From: Bacteroidota bacterium
Lineage (GTDB): Bacteria > Bacteroidota > Bacteroidia > NS11-12g > UBA9320
Length of the DNA stretch: 64,000 nt
Assembly: GCA_947468275.1 (NCBI GenBank)
Contig: CANIKO010000009.1
Location: 1-64,000 of the forward strand
Direction of reading: 5' to 3'
Positions within the stretch are counted from its first letter, which is position 1; each line of letters begins with the position of its first letter. The notes below the pieces were generated by a model. The model was given only the letters and a program-made list of their open reading frames with translations. It ran no database searches and was not told the origin of the DNA. A program made the position numbers and the translations under genes. Positions 1-12,600 of this stretch are shown in pieces.

Positions 1-17
1 CAGCGAAAACCCCAAAT

Positions 18-38
18 AATGTGAAAATACTGCAACCT
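18..38 (+). repeat. 21-bp direct repeat, copy 1 (possible integrase arm site)
   Basis: Matches 3013-3033 at 20 of 21 positions in the same orientation and lies about 90 bp outside the 158-bp repeat. It carries an AAAATACTGC core. Related cores (AAAAACTGC and its reverse complement) occur at 3021-3029 and 3057-3065. Short repeated motifs beside an att site would suit arm-type integrase binding sites. This role is inferred. Confidence 0.4.
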
Positions 39-126
39 GACCAAAAAATGGGTATAAAAATAATATATCAAAACGCCTTAGAACACCTTTTAAATAAGGT
101 GTCTTCAACGATTGGTGTAAGATTTA

Positions 127-284
127 GGTTCGACTCCCCGCAACTCCACCCAAGCCCGTTTTCGGGCACTAAAACAGCCAATGAACAGCATCCTTTTGCT
201 TATCGTTGGCTTTTTTGTTTTTTCACCCCACACCTTTGTTTACGGGGCTTTCAAACAGCTCCTGTGCGAGCCAGCCAAGAAAAT
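127..284 (+). repeat. 158-bp inverted repeat, copy 1 (tmRNA 3' end plus terminator)
   Basis: This is a near-perfect inverted copy of 3121-3278. The only difference I see is one base in the tmRNA acceptor stem (CAACTCC here, CAGCTCC in the intact gene). The copy contains the TpsiC-arm/acceptor 3' end of ssrA, the GCCCG-TTTT-CGGGC hairpin, the AGCCAA/TTGGCT terminator stem and about 60 bp more. It has no 5' tmRNA part, so it cannot be a functional gene. A tmRNA 3' end is a classic attachment site for tyrosine recombinases, and an integrase gene lies between the two copies. Attachment repeats are normally direct; these are inverted. Confidence 0.93.
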
Positions 285-363
285 ATTATGCTATGCAGAT
301 TCACTGCACAGTAATAAATAAAATTTGTAGTGAAATTTATAGAAACCATTTAAAACAATTACC

Positions 364-1626
364 ATGAATACCAAAAAAATCATTTGTCCTAAATGTGGAA
401 CTGAAATAGATGTTGATGATATACTATCCCATCAATTAGATGAACAGTATAAACAGAAATACACCAAAGAAATTTCCCTTGAGAAAGCTAAGATTCAAAC
501 CCAATTAGATGCATTTAATATCCAAAAAGCAGAGTTAGAAGAAAAACAGAAAGCCCAGGAAAAATTAGTGACTGAACAGGTAGCCAGCAAACTAAAGCTG
601 GAAAAAGAAATACTGGAAAAACAGCTAAAAACTAAATTGGATAATGAAAATTCAGAAAGAATTTCATCAATGGAAAAGGAATTGAATGAGAAGTCCGAAC
701 AGTTAAAGGATTTAAATAAAGCCAAAGCTGATGTAGAGAAAATAAAACGTGAAAAGAATGAGTTGAAAGATACTATTGAAGCCCAAGCTGAAATTAAGTT
801 AAACCAGCAGCTACAGGAACAAAGTGAACGAATAAAAAAACAGGAACAAGAAAAGAATGAACTCAAGTTTAAGGAGCTACAAAAACAATTAGAAGATCAG
901 AAAAAACTTACCGATGAAATGTCACGGAAGCAAGGACAAGGTAGTATGCAGTTGCAAGGTGAAGTGCAAGAATTGGGAATTGAAGAATGGCTTTCCAGTA
1001 AATTTCCGCTGGATACAATTACAGAGATTAAGAAAGGTGAAAGAGGTGCTGATTGTATCCAAACGGTTCATACCCACCAAAGGCAAAATTGCGGAACGAT
1101 CTATTATGAGAGTAAACGTACCAAAGATTTTGGCGGTACCTGGATTGAAAAATTCAAAAATGACATACGTGATAAAGGGGCTAATGTTGGTGTATTGGTT
1201 ACAGAAGTTTACCCAAAAGGGATGGAACGAATGGGGTTGGTTGATGGTATTTGGGTTTGCACATACGATGAATTTAAAGGTTTATGTTCTGTTTTACGGG
1301 ATGGCATAATTCAAATCAGCTCGGCTATTTCTTCCCAGGAAAATAAAGGTGAAAAAATGGTAATGCTTTACGACTTTTTAACCAGTAATGAGTTTAGGTT
1401 ACAGGTTGAAGCCATAGTTGAAGGATTTACTCAAATGCAAGCTGACTTGAATAGTGAAAAACGTTCAATACAGGGTCACTGGAAGAAGCGTGAAAAGCAA
1501 ATTCAAAAGGTTCTACTAAATACAAACCACATGTATAATTCAATTAGAGGTATTGCTGGGAACGCCATACAAGCTATCAAAACACTTGAATTACCAGAAC
1601 CAGAAGTAGAGGAAATTGAAGATTAA
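364..1626 (+). CDS. DUF2130 family protein (zinc ribbon, coiled coil, nuclease-like domain)
   Basis: This 420-aa protein has three parts. Residues 8-11 form a CPKC half zinc ribbon. Residues about 25-190 are a long charged coiled coil rich in Lys, Glu and Gln. Residues about 195-340 match the DUF2130 domain. Inside that domain, D230 followed by E249-S250-K251 gives the D...ExK spacing of PD-(D/E)XK nucleases, a superfamily I believe DUF2130 is assigned to. The gene is convergent with the integrase gene and overlaps its end by 4 bp. Both lie between the 158-bp inverted repeats, so it is probably cargo of the mobile element. The biological role is unknown; a DNA-end or defence-type nuclease is only a guess. 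The ATG at 364 follows the repeat closely. Confidence 0.8.
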   Translation: MNTKKIICPKCGTEIDVDDILSHQLDEQYKQKYTKEISLEKAKIQTQLDAFNIQKAELEEKQKAQEKLVTEQVASKLKLEKEILEKQLKTKLDNENSERISSMEKELNEKSEQLKDLNKAKADVEKIKREKNELKDTIEAQAEIKLNQQLQEQSERIKKQEQEKNELKFKELQKQLEDQKKLTDEMSRKQGQGSMQLQGEVQELGIEEWLSSKFPLDTITEIKKGERGADCIQTVHTHQRQNCGTIYYESKRTKDFGGTWIEKFKNDIRDKGANVGVLVTEVYPKGMERMGLVDGIWVCTYDEFKGLCSVLRDGIIQISSAISSQENKGEKMVMLYDFLTSNEFRLQVEAIVEGFTQMQADLNSEKRSIQGHWKKREKQIQKVLLNTNHMYNSIRGIAGNAIQAIKTLELPEPEVEEIED

Positions 1627-2876
1627 TTTTTAATTTTTTTGCTTTGGGGGTTAATAGGTTTAGTTGAAAATTTTTTCCTAAGCATATCAAACTCTTTCAC
1701 TATCATTTCGGGCAATACACTGCTATATGCTGATATGGTAATACTGGTGTTACTGTGCCCAAGGCACTCTGAAACAACCTGAATACTTACCCCGTTAAGA
1801 AGCATGATAGTGCAGGCATAAGTTTTTCTTGCCAGGTGAACGGTAAGATTGGTTTTAATTTTACATATTGCCTGAATTTCTTTTAGGTAGGCATTCATTT
1901 TTTGATTTGAAGTTATAGGGAGTAGAATTCCTTTTTTCTTTCGTGAAGGTGTGTCTTTATATTTATTTAAGATTTCAATTGCCTTTGGCAGCAATGGAAC
2001 TTTATATTGCTTTTTAGTTTTTTGACGGAACATATCCACCCATACTTCACCATCAATTCCAGTTACAAGATGCTCTTCTCTTAGATTAGACATCTCAGTG
2101 TATGCTAAACCAGAGTAAATACTAAAAATAAAAAAGTCTCTAATTGTGTTAAGCCGTTCTGTTCCGAAATCCTTGTTATCTATCCTGTCCACCTCCTCTT
2201 GAGTAAGATATTCAACAGGTTTTTTTGGTAGTTTAATGGTGTAGTCTACGAACGGAAATATGTCCAGCATTTTCCGTTTGATAGCATAGCGAATCACCCT
2301 ACTGAGTCTTTGCCAGTGCTTGTAAATAGTTGTTTGACCATTACCTATATCTATTCTTAGAAAATTTCCAAAGTCCTCCATAAAGTTATCATTCAAGTCA
2401 AAGAGGTAGAAATTACTTCTGTTATATTTTAGTTTTGCAAATTCCATTACACGATCATATGTCTGACGATATTTACCATAAGTGATTGGTGAATACTCCT
2501 TTCCAATTAGGCTTTTTATCATACCCAAATATGCATCAAAAGCATCTTGAACAGAATAAGCATTTTTTGATGAACCTAATACTTCATCTTTTATATTATT
2601 AACACTAAATGGTCTTCCAACAAGCAACTTTTGGTTCACCGCATTTCTAACTTTTACTTCAAGTGCTTTTAATCCTTCATTAACCGATTTAATTTCACTC
2701 GTATTACCAATAACTCGCATTGCTTTTTTATTCCAACTTGCGGCTGCGATTGTATAACCAGTTGCAACAGTTACAACATCATAGTTGTATCTTAAGCGCA
2801 TGTAAATGGGTGTTTGCCGAGTTTTAGTTTTTTTTGCATGAAACAAAAAGAAGGATACTTTTAATTGAGATTCCAT
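1623..2876 (-). CDS. Tyrosine recombinase / integrase (Bacteroidota type)
   Basis: This 417-aa site-specific recombinase should catalyse integration/excision at the neighbouring tmRNA 3' end. The order is an N-terminal arm-binding domain (about 1-95), a SAM-like core-binding domain (about 105-205) and a catalytic domain (about 225-400). Visible catalytic residues are H347-x-x-R350, H374 in the LGHS motif and nucleophile Y384. The position of the first catalytic arginine (usually TGLR) reads SGLA (A258); this substitution occurs in a known subgroup of Bacteroidota integrases. Lysines near 286-289 could be the beta-hairpin Lys. The gene sits about 380 bp from the 3' end of ssrA, the usual place for an integrase that targets it. 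Confidence 0.9.
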   Translation of the reverse strand: MESQLKVSFFLFHAKKTKTRQTPIYMRLRYNYDVVTVATGYTIAAASWNKKAMRVIGNTSEIKSVNEGLKALEVKVRNAVNQKLLVGRPFSVNNIKDEVLGSSKNAYSVQDAFDAYLGMIKSLIGKEYSPITYGKYRQTYDRVMEFAKLKYNRSNFYLFDLNDNFMEDFGNFLRIDIGNGQTTIYKHWQRLSRVIRYAIKRKMLDIFPFVDYTIKLPKKPVEYLTQEEVDRIDNKDFGTERLNTIRDFFIFSIYSGLAYTEMSNLREEHLVTGIDGEVWVDMFRQKTKKQYKVPLLPKAIEILNKYKDTPSRKKKGILLPITSNQKMNAYLKEIQAICKIKTNLTVHLARKTYACTIMLLNGVSIQVVSECLGHSNTSITISAYSSVLPEMIVKEFDMLRKKFSTKPINPQSKKIKN

Positions 2877-3012
2877 ATTATTATTTGTTTAAAGTACTTG
2901 ATTGGACGAGGGTTCGGCTCCATTTTTTTTTGGTTATAAAAAAATATTTAGTAAAACCTAAGATTCTGAAAAATGCGTTTAATCCCTCAGCTGCAAAGGG
3001 CTCACAGATATA

Positions 3013-3033
3013 AATGTGAAAAAACTGCAACCT
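3013..3033 (+). repeat. 21-bp direct repeat, copy 2 (possible integrase arm site)
   Basis: Same orientation as 18-38, one mismatch. It lies about 88 bp outside the second 158-bp repeat copy, and its AAAAACTGC core is repeated in inverted orientation at 3057-3065. Confidence 0.4.
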
Positions 3034-3120
3034 ATTCCTGTTAAATTTCAACGAGTAGCAGTTTTTGCATATTAAAAAAGGTTTTGAAAATTGAACTAAA
3101 ATCGAACAGCTATCTTTTTG

Positions 3121-3278
3121 ATTTTCTTGGCTGGCTCGCACAGGAGCTGTTTGAAAGCCCCGTAAACAAAGGTGTGGGGTGAAAAAACAAAAAAGCCAAC
3201 GATAAGCAAAAGGATGCTGTTCATTGGCTGTTTTAGTGCCCGAAAACGGGCTTGGGTGGAGCTGCGGGGAGTCGAACC
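3121..3278 (-). repeat. 158-bp inverted repeat, copy 2 (3' end of intact ssrA)
   Basis: Inverted counterpart of 127-284 with one visible mismatch. It begins in the TpsiC arm of the intact tmRNA and extends through the tmRNA terminator and about 60 bp beyond. The repeat start inside the TpsiC arm is where tyrosine recombinases often cross over in tRNA and tmRNA genes. Confidence 0.93.
3194..3229 (-). terminator. Rho-independent terminator of ssrA
   Basis: On the minus strand the stem AGCCAA / TTGGCT is followed by a run of T (TTTTTTG). It lies just after the 3' end of the tmRNA and an additional GCCCG-TTTT-CGGGC hairpin. The same terminator is present in the inverted copy at 176-221. Confidence 0.7.
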
Positions 3279-3623
3279 CCGGTCCGGCGAAGGAATTAAT
3301 TGAGCTTTCTACATGTGTATTGATAATTATTTTTCGAGCTTATACCGGTTTACCAATTACCAACATAAGCCTTAGCCTGCATAATAATCCTTTGGGTTGG
3401 CTGGCATGGCCCTCGGATTCCCCATCGTTTCGACCATCTTTGATCTCGCCAGTTAGGGAGTAAGCAAGAAGATGGATGACATGTGCTCTAATCCTAGATT
3501 AGGCAGCCATTGCGAAGTTGTATTCGCCTTTTATGGTTTGAACCTTCTGATTTAAGAGCTACTGGAACAAGTCTCTACATGCTTACCCACCAATTTCACA
3601 ACCCGTCAAATCCAGTCAACCCC
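3254..3623 (-). ncRNA. ssrA: tmRNA (transfer-messenger RNA)
   Basis: placeholder. Confidence 0.9.
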
Positions 3624-6600
3624 AATTTAGTGTAGTTTAATAATAGCAAAGATAAGGCCAAAATTGTGTGTGTCAGGTTTTTATTTTCATCGCCATATCA
3701 TTTTACAAAGCATCTTATAACACCACAACAAATAACTAACTTCGCGGGTATGATTACCTTTGGACTGATTCGTGAATACAAGCAGCCACCTGATAAACGT
3801 GTGGCTTTTCCACCTCTACAATGTCATCAAATTAAAGGGCTTTATCAAAATATAAATATCCTTACTGAAGCCTCTCCCGACCGAATATTTACAGATGAAT
3901 CGTACATAAAAGAAGGTATATCAGTCACGGATGATTTATCGACATGCGATATCCTATTTGGAATAAAGGAGGTTCCTGCCAGTAAACTCATTAACGGAAA
4001 AACCTATTTATTTTTTTCACATACCATAAAAAAACAGCCTCACAATCGAGAATTGCTCAAGATCATTATTAAAAAAAATATTCGACTTATTGATTATGAA
4101 TGTTTGGTTTGGCCAAATGGTTCAAGGGTTTTAGGCTTTGGAAGATATGCCGGAATAGTTGGAACATATGAAACATTGAAAGCTTTGGGTTTGAAAAACA
4201 ACAGCTTTAATATAAAACCTGCATACGAATGTGCCAATTTAATTGAAATAATCACCATTCTTCAATCCATTGAACCTATAATTAAGAAACAAAACCATAA
4301 AATTGTGATAACTGGAGGCGGCAGGGTTTCGCATGGTGCCGAAGAATTACTTAAAGCAATTTCAATTAAAAAAGTGCAGCCTTTTGATTTTTTGAACACT
4401 CATTATGATGAAACGGTATATACCCTTTTAGATAGCCCGGACCTTTACGAAAGAAAAGATGGAGCGCCATGGAATCATGAGCATTTTTTTCATAATCACA
4501 GTGCCTATCAATCCCTATTTAAACCCTATACAATAATCGCCGATATCTTAATTAATGGCGTTTTTTGGGATAATTCCATGCCATTACATTTCTCAAAAGA
4601 GGATACCAAATCGAAAGATTTTTCACTGAAAGTAATAGGAGATATTAGTTGTGATATTGAAGGTTCGGTACCTATTACTTTGCATGATACGCATGCTGAT
4701 AATCCTGTAATGGGTTGGGATGCAGCCAATCAATGTGAATGTAAGCCATACAGCATAAATAGTATCGATATTGTAGCAGTTTCTAATTTGCCAAGTGAAT
4801 TACCGGCCGATGCTTCTGAAGGATTTGCCAACGATTTGATAAAAGTAGTATTGCCCGAATTGTTGAACCCCGAAAGTGAAATGATAAAAAATGCCACTAT
4901 TTGTGAAGCTGGTCAGCTAACTGAAAAATTTCATTATTTAGAAGATTATATTTCTTTGTAACCTTATATGAAGAAATTAGTAATACTTATTTTTTTATTG
5001 GGTTTTGGGAATGTTCAGGCTCAAAATTTTGATACGCGAATCCTTCAATCAATCAATTCGCAGGACACCAAATATGATAAAATTTGGTTGGGGGTAACCA
5101 ATAGTGCAACGCCTATATCGATTGTCTCACCTTTAAGTTTGTATGCCATGGGGTATTTTCATTATTTACCAAAAGGCAAAGAAAATGCTTATGCCACTGC
5201 AGGCAGTTTGGCCATTAATTCAATATTAACTTTTGGTTTAAAATGGAGTATTCAGCGTGAACGGCCCTTTGCAAATAACCCCAATATTTACAAAAAAACG
5301 CAGGCAGGCTCCTATTCATTTCCATCGGGGCATACCTCTACTGCATTTGCCACCGCCACTAGTTTAACATTGGCTTACCCAAAGTGGTATGTGGCCGTGC
5401 CCGCTTATGCTTGGGCTAGCGCTGTAGGTTATAGCCGCATGCATTTGGGGGTTCACTATCCTAGTGATGTTTTGGCCGGAGCTATAATTGGAACTTTGAG
5501 CAGTTTTGTTGCATTTAAATTAAATCAGAAATTGGCAAAATAAATTTTTACCACTTAGACACGAAGAACACTAAGTGGCGCAGAGAATTCTTCGTGCTTC
5601 TCCATTTTCTCCGAGCCTCCGTGTTTATTTTCACATCACTCTAATGGAAACTCATTTCCCAATTCAGGAATAAAGACATTTGAAAATCCAACTCCCTCTA
5701 AGGCCTGTTTCATTTTTTGTTGTCTTTCATATTCGCCATGCACCAAAAACGTTTTTTTAATTTGCTTTGGATTTTGATTGCTCAAAAATTTAAGCATTTC
5801 TTTCTGGTCGGCATGTCCGCTCAACCCATCAATTATTTTTATATCAGCTCTTACTCTTAGTTCTTTGCCAAATATTTTTACCATAGTTGGATACTCACGC
5901 AACTTGGCTCCCAAGGTACCTTCAGCGCAATACCCTACCATTAAAATTGTATTGTCGGCATCTTCAATGTTATTGTAAATATGGTGACGAATTCGGCCGG
6001 CATTGGCCATTCCGCTAGCACTGATAATTATACATGGGTCTTTTTTATCATTTAAAGCTTTTGAATCATCCACTTTACGTATATAATTAAGCCCATTAAA
6101 CCCAAAAGGATTATCGTTTGTTGTCATATATTTTTGAATTTCACTGTCAAAACATTCGGGATGTAATGTGAAAATATCTGTGGCATTTACCGCTAGCGGG
6201 CTATCTACATATACTGGGATGTGAGGTAGCTTGCCATGTGATTCCAAATGGTCGAGCATGTAAACAATTTCCTGAGTTCGGCCCACGCTAAACGCCGGAA
6301 TGATTAATTTACCGCGATTAACCACACAGGTATTATGAACAATATCGAGCAATTGATTAATATCTCCCGGCAGTTCATCATGAAACTGTCCACCATAAGT
6401 GCTTTCACTTATCAGATAATCCACCTGAGGCATTAATTCAGGATCCTTAATAATAGGTCGGCCCCAGCGGCCTACATCGCCGGTAAATCCTAAATATGTA
6501 ATTGTTCCATCCTCCCTTTTTATTTTTAATGTAATAGATGCACTTCCAAGGATATGGCCTGCGTCAGCAAAATACGCTTGAACATCCGGAAAAACATTAA

Positions 6601-9600
6601 ACCATAAGTCGTAATTATAACTTGTAAACTGACGCATACAAATCTGGGCATCTTCGGTGGTATAAAGCGGTTCTGCTTTTTTTGCCGTTCCGTGTTTTAG
6701 GTTTTTTTCATTGGCCCATTGGGCATCCTTTTCTTGTATCGAGGCACTATCCAAAAGCATAATGGCTGCCAAATCGCGAGTGGCATGGGTACAAATAATA
6801 TTTCCTTTAAACCCGTCTTTTACCAATTTTGGAATTCTGCCACTATGGTCAATATGCGCATGGCTCAAAATCAATATATCAATTTTTGCTGGGTCAAATT
6901 CCCAGTGGGTGTTAAAATCATCCAACTCATCTTCCCGGCCCTGATACATTCCACATTCGAGAAGAATAGTTAATCCGCTATCAAGTGTTATCAAGTGACA
7001 ACTCCCGGTGACTGTTCTCGCTGCTCCGCAAAATTTTAGTTTCATTTGTTTGTGTTTAAAATTGTTGGCTAATAGTCATTAGTAATACAAGTTCAAAGTT
7101 AATTATTATTTTTTGCGTTAATTCTTTTACTTTTGGTTTCTAAATTATCCGGATTGAAAAAAATACTACCCATTCTCTTATTGTTATTTTTAGGTTCAAT
7201 AGCAACAGCGCAACCTTGGAATGCAAACATTACCAACCCCAACGCTACTTTTTTTGATATTCAAAATGCCTTTAATGACTATTGGAAAGATAAAACTCCC
7301 GGAAAAGGTGAAGGCTACAGTGCTTTTAAACGCTGGGAATGGTATTGGCAACAGCGGGTAAGCCCATCGGGGGAGTTTCCTCCGGTAGATATTAATTATA
7401 GCGAATACCAAAAATTTGTTTCCAATAAAATGTTGTATAAAGCGTCGCCCATCAAAACCCAATGGAGTTTTTTAGGCCCCGCCAATACTCCTAGCGGATA
7501 TAATGGAATTGGTCGAATTAATTGTGTAGCTTTTCACCCCAACGATACCAGCACAATGTGGGTAGGTTCACCATCGGGAGGTATTTGGAAAACTAAAGAT
7601 TTAGGGAAATCATGGATTCCTCTTTCCGATTATAATGCGGTGCTCGGGGTGAGCAGCATTGCTGTAAATCCTAATTATACCGATAGTATTTATATAGCAA
7701 CCGGTGATGGTGAAAAAGGCAGTCTTTTTGGATTGACCGGCGGCCCGCAAGGGGATAATAAAAGTATTGGCATTTTGGTATCATCGGATGGTGGACTCAG
7801 TTGGAAACCCACGGGCATGAACTGGAATATATTTGATGTTAAATTGATTAGTAAATTGCTTATGAATCCTAAAAATTCAAAGCATTTGGTGTGTGCCACC
7901 TCCGATGGGGTATATGTAACCACTGATGGCGGTAGTAGCTGGATTCGAACACAAACCGGATATTTTATGGATATTGCTTTTTGCCCGGGCAATGCCAATA
8001 TTGTGTATGCCACCACTTACGATTATTTTGGTAACGCCAAAATGTATAGAAGTAAAAATGGTGGAAATGCATTTATTCAAACTTTTATTAAACCACTTGC
8101 AACTCGAATAAGTATTGGTGTAACAACTGCTAATCCTGCCAAAGTGCAACTGTTGGTGGCGGATAAAAAAGACGGAAAATTTGGAGGAATTCATCAATCC
8201 CTCGATACGGGAAATACTTTTATTATTAAATACGATACCAATAAAACCAATATTTTGAGCAGTGCTTATGATGGCAAAACCAAGCGTGGTCAAGGATGGT
8301 ACGATTTGGCATTTACCCTTTCGCCAACCGATGAAAATTTGGTATTTGTAGGGGGGGTAAATAACTGGAAATCTATAAACGGAAGCGACAGTTTTAAAAT
8401 AAATACCATGTGGATTTCGGGAACAAGTCAAAACCCAAAAAATGTTCAAGTAACTCATGCCGATAAACATTTTATGACTTATAATCCCTTGAATGGTTAT
8501 TTGTTTGATTGCAATGATGGGGGAATTTATTGCAGTAGAAATGATGGTTCATCATGGATGGATTTAACCGCAGGACTTGGAATTACTCAATTTTATAAAA
8601 TAGCCATTACCGAAAGTGATACCAACATTGTGGTAGCCGGAGCCCAAGATAACGGCTCAAAAGTGAGGCGTGGCGATAAATGGTATGAAGCTACAGGTGG
8701 CGACGGAATGGATTGCGCCATCGATCCAAAGCAACCCAATATTATTTATACCACTTCTCAATATGGCAAAATTTACAAATTGGATGAAAACGGACAAACC
8801 GCCATTTCCGATAGTATTAAAGGTAAACCAAAAGGGGCTTGGGTTACACCTTATGTTATTGACCCTAATGATAATAAAACCTTGTATGCTGGATTTAAAA
8901 TGATTTATAAAACGACAGATAGGGGAATCTCTTGGATTAAAATATGTGATAGTATTTGGAGACCAAATTTTGTAATTCATCTGCAAGTCGCTCCTACTAA
9001 TTCCAAAATCATTTACGCCGCTGATTATTATAAAATATACAAAACCACGGATGGTGGTGGGACCTGGACATTAGTAAACACTTCATCCAATCCAATCAGT
9101 AGCCTTAGAATTCACCCATATAACGCAGATGTTATCTACTACACGAATTCAAACTATATAAGCACGTCTAAGGTTTTCCGCATTAATTCTTTAATTACTG
9201 GTAATGGCCGTTTCACCAATCTTACACTAAACCTACCAAACGTTGCCATTAATTGTATTGAGTATGACAAACAATCAAAAGAAGGTTTATTTATAGGTAC
9301 TGATATTGGAATATTTTTTAAAGACACAAGTATGGCCGAATGGGAAATACTGAATGCAAATATGCCAAATGTTGTTGTTACTGATTTGGATATAAATTAT
9401 AAAAATCGCCTTTTATATGCAGGTACTTTTGGAAGAGGCGTTTGGAAAACTTCTATTAAAGTAAATCCTAAACTGCAGGCACCATTTACCACCACTGTAG
9501 AACCTCCTGATAATTCGAGTAGAGTTCAGCCAAGATCGCAATTGATAATATATTTTAACGAACCAGTAAAAAAAGGGTCTGGAATTATACGCATTTTCGA

Positions 9601-12600
9601 AAGTAACATTGAAAAACAAAGAATAAATGTGAACAGCGACAGTGTGTTTGCAGATTTTAACAGAATAGTAATTACACCAGCTGAATTCACATTGGGCAAA
9701 ACAGAATACATTACGTTTCCTCAGGGAACATTTTTAGATTGGGATAATAATCCACATAAGGGGATTTTGACGAGCTCTGATTGGAATTTTACTGTTACCT
9801 CCGACCTCACAGTGAATAATGTATTGCTTAAAAATTCTATTACCATTTATCCCAATCCTACTAATGGATTTGTTTACATCAAAACCAATCCAAACATTCA
9901 AATTACTGCGATTACCATTTATAGCGATTTAGGAAAAGTTGTTTTATCAAAAAATGATTTCGGTCCGGATTGCTGTGAATTTAATCTCGGACAATTTTCA
10001 AAAGGACTTTACAATATAGTTTTGGAAGTGGGTGGGAAAATTTTGAAGGAGCGATTGTTATTAGAATAAAAAATTATGTTATGAAAATAGTCAACAAACT
10101 TGTCTTTGCGTTTTTGCTTTTATTAAATTTTAAAGCTTTTTGTCAACCTACATCCTTTGAATCGAGAGGCATTGGCGGTGGCGGCGCTTTGTTTTCACCG
10201 GCCATCAACCCCGCTGATAATAATGAGCTGTTTATGGCATGCGATATGAGTGAAATTTATCATTCCAAAAACAAAGGAGCTAGCTGGAACATGCTGCATT
10301 TTAAAACCATACAAGGCGGGCATGATAGCAAAATGCAATTTACCAAAGATGCCAATATTCGCTATTGCATTGATTATACATCCATCAACGGAACCGATTA
10401 TACCCGCCCAGTAAAAAGCACCGATGGAGGAAAAACCTGGAACCTTTTGCCCGGCAATCCTTTTCCAACGGATGTGGCTTATAATTTAACGGCAGATTAT
10501 AATGACCCAACCCGGTTAATTTTGGGTTTTTATGGCGAAATATATTTTAGCAAAGACGGTGGAACGACCTTCAAAAAAATATACACCTGCAAAAGCACTG
10601 GTGAAGGCAATCACATTGCCGGTAGTTTTTTTAAGGGAACTGATATTTACATCGGGCTAAACGATGGTTTACTAAAAAGCTCCGACGGAGGAACTTCATT
10701 TGCCCTCATGACAACCACAGGTATGGTTTCAGGTGAAAAAATGCTATCATTTTCTGCTGCATTTGATGGTACAAACTTAAGATTTTCATGCCTCACCTTA
10801 ACAAGTGTTTGGGCCGGAATCCAATATGCAACAGAATATTCGGCATGGGATAATATTAATAGCCGAAGCGTGGCCGCAATGCAAGGCGTTTATATTATGG
10901 ATAATGCCGACGGGACTTGGAAATCAAAACTCACAGGTATTAATAAATTAACAGACTTCCCTGTATTTACAGGAATGGCGGCTAATAATATAGGAACAAT
11001 TTACCTTTCAGGCGGAAGTTCAACAAGTGCTCCTATTGTAATGAAAAGCACCGATGGCGGAACCACATGGAATCATGTTTTTTTAAGCACCAATAATCAA
11101 AATATTTATACAGGATGGAGCGGTTACCTAGGTGATAGAGCCTGGAGCTATGGTGAATGCCCTTTTGGATTTACAGTAGCGGCCAATGATGTCAATAAAG
11201 TCATATTTACAGATTTCGGATTTGCTCATGGCACTTTTGACGGTGGCACTAGTTGGCAGCAATTATATGTAGACCCTTCAAGTCAGAATACAAAAAATGT
11301 GGCTACACCCAAAGGCAAAGCCTATAAAGGCGTTGGGCTCGAAAATACAACCAACTGGAACATGCTCTGGACAGACTCTACCCATTTACTGGCTTCATTT
11401 TCCGACATCAACGGAGTAGTGAGTGATGATAAAGGCAAATCGTGGAAAGTAATTCCAAACTTATCTCAAAATTCGGTATATCATATTGTGAAAAACAACA
11501 ACGGAACCTTGTATGCTGCCACTTCCAATATTCATGATATGTACCAAAGTACCCGGCTAACGGACGCTATTATTGATGCTGGAAAAGGTTCAGTTTATTT
11601 CAGCACCAATAGCGGCACAAGTTTTAGTTTATTGCACGATTTCGCACATCCTGTAATTTGGTTGGCTTTGGACCCTAACAATCCCAAACGCCTTTATGCC
11701 AGTGTTATTCACAGCACATTGGGAGGCGTTTATGTGTCGGATGATATTGATAAAGGAGCAGCGAGTACTTGGAAAAAAGTGACTAATCCACCCAGAACCC
11801 AAGGCCATACGTTTGTTGTTCAGGTTTTGAAAAACGGAAATTTGGTGGCCAGTTATTCAGGCCGAAGAACTGGAAGCCCCGTTCAATTCACAGCTTCATC
11901 CGGCGTGTTTTACAGCACCGATGGCGGAACAACTTGGCTTGACAGAAGCCATAATAATATGAAATACTGGACCAAAGATGTGGTAATTGACCCGCATGAT
12001 ACTTCTGGTAGCACTTGGTATGCAGCCGTTTTTAGCGGTTGGGGAAGTGCCGTGCCTGCCGGAACAGGCGGACTTTACCGAACTATAGACAAAGGACTGA
12101 ATTGGACAAAAATTTCAAATTCAGCGGCTTCCTATCGTGTAAATTCATGCACCGTAAATCCTAAAAATAAAGACGAAATGTATTACACTACTGAAACCGA
12201 CGGACTATGGTTTAGCAAAAATGCAACATCTACTTCTCCAACTTTCACATTGGTAGATGCATACGCTTTTCGGCATCCAGTAAGGGTCACCTATAGTCCT
12301 TATAAAAATTCTGAACTTTGGGTTTCGGGTTTTGGCTCGGGCATGATAACAGGAACCGTTGGTGGTGGAAGTTCAGTAAAAATAACACCTCAAAAGTGTG
12401 AACCTGTTTTTGCTTACCCCAACCCTGCCAAGGATTACTTAAACTTTAAAAATACTTCCATCAATGCTTACACCATAAATAATATAAGTGGTAAAGTGCT
12501 TTTAGAATCCAATGAAATTAGTAATTCGTCTGAAACCAAAATTGATATTCGCTCCTTAAAAACTGGGCTTTATTTTATAATTTTAAAAACGGATAAGGGT

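Larger units (their letters stand above)
1..363. other. Left-edge non-coding region with tmRNA 3'-end copy
   Basis: No gene is supported here. The stretch holds a 7-bp-stem hairpin at 83-102, then a copy of the tmRNA 3' end and its terminator (127-284, described separately), then the short leader of the DUF2130 gene. An open frame at 21-314 runs through the tmRNA copy and has no protein-like composition, so it is not called. Confidence 0.7.
2877..3253. other. Non-coding region between integrase and tmRNA
   Basis: No gene is supported. The left part (2881-3120) is AT-rich and holds the second 21-bp direct repeat (3013-3033) and an inverted pair of AAAAACTGC motifs (3021-3029 / 3057-3065) that could be integrase arm sites. 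The right part (3121-3253) is the tmRNA terminator region inside the second 158-bp repeat copy. The open frame at 2881-3141 spans these elements and looks non-coding. Confidence 0.65.
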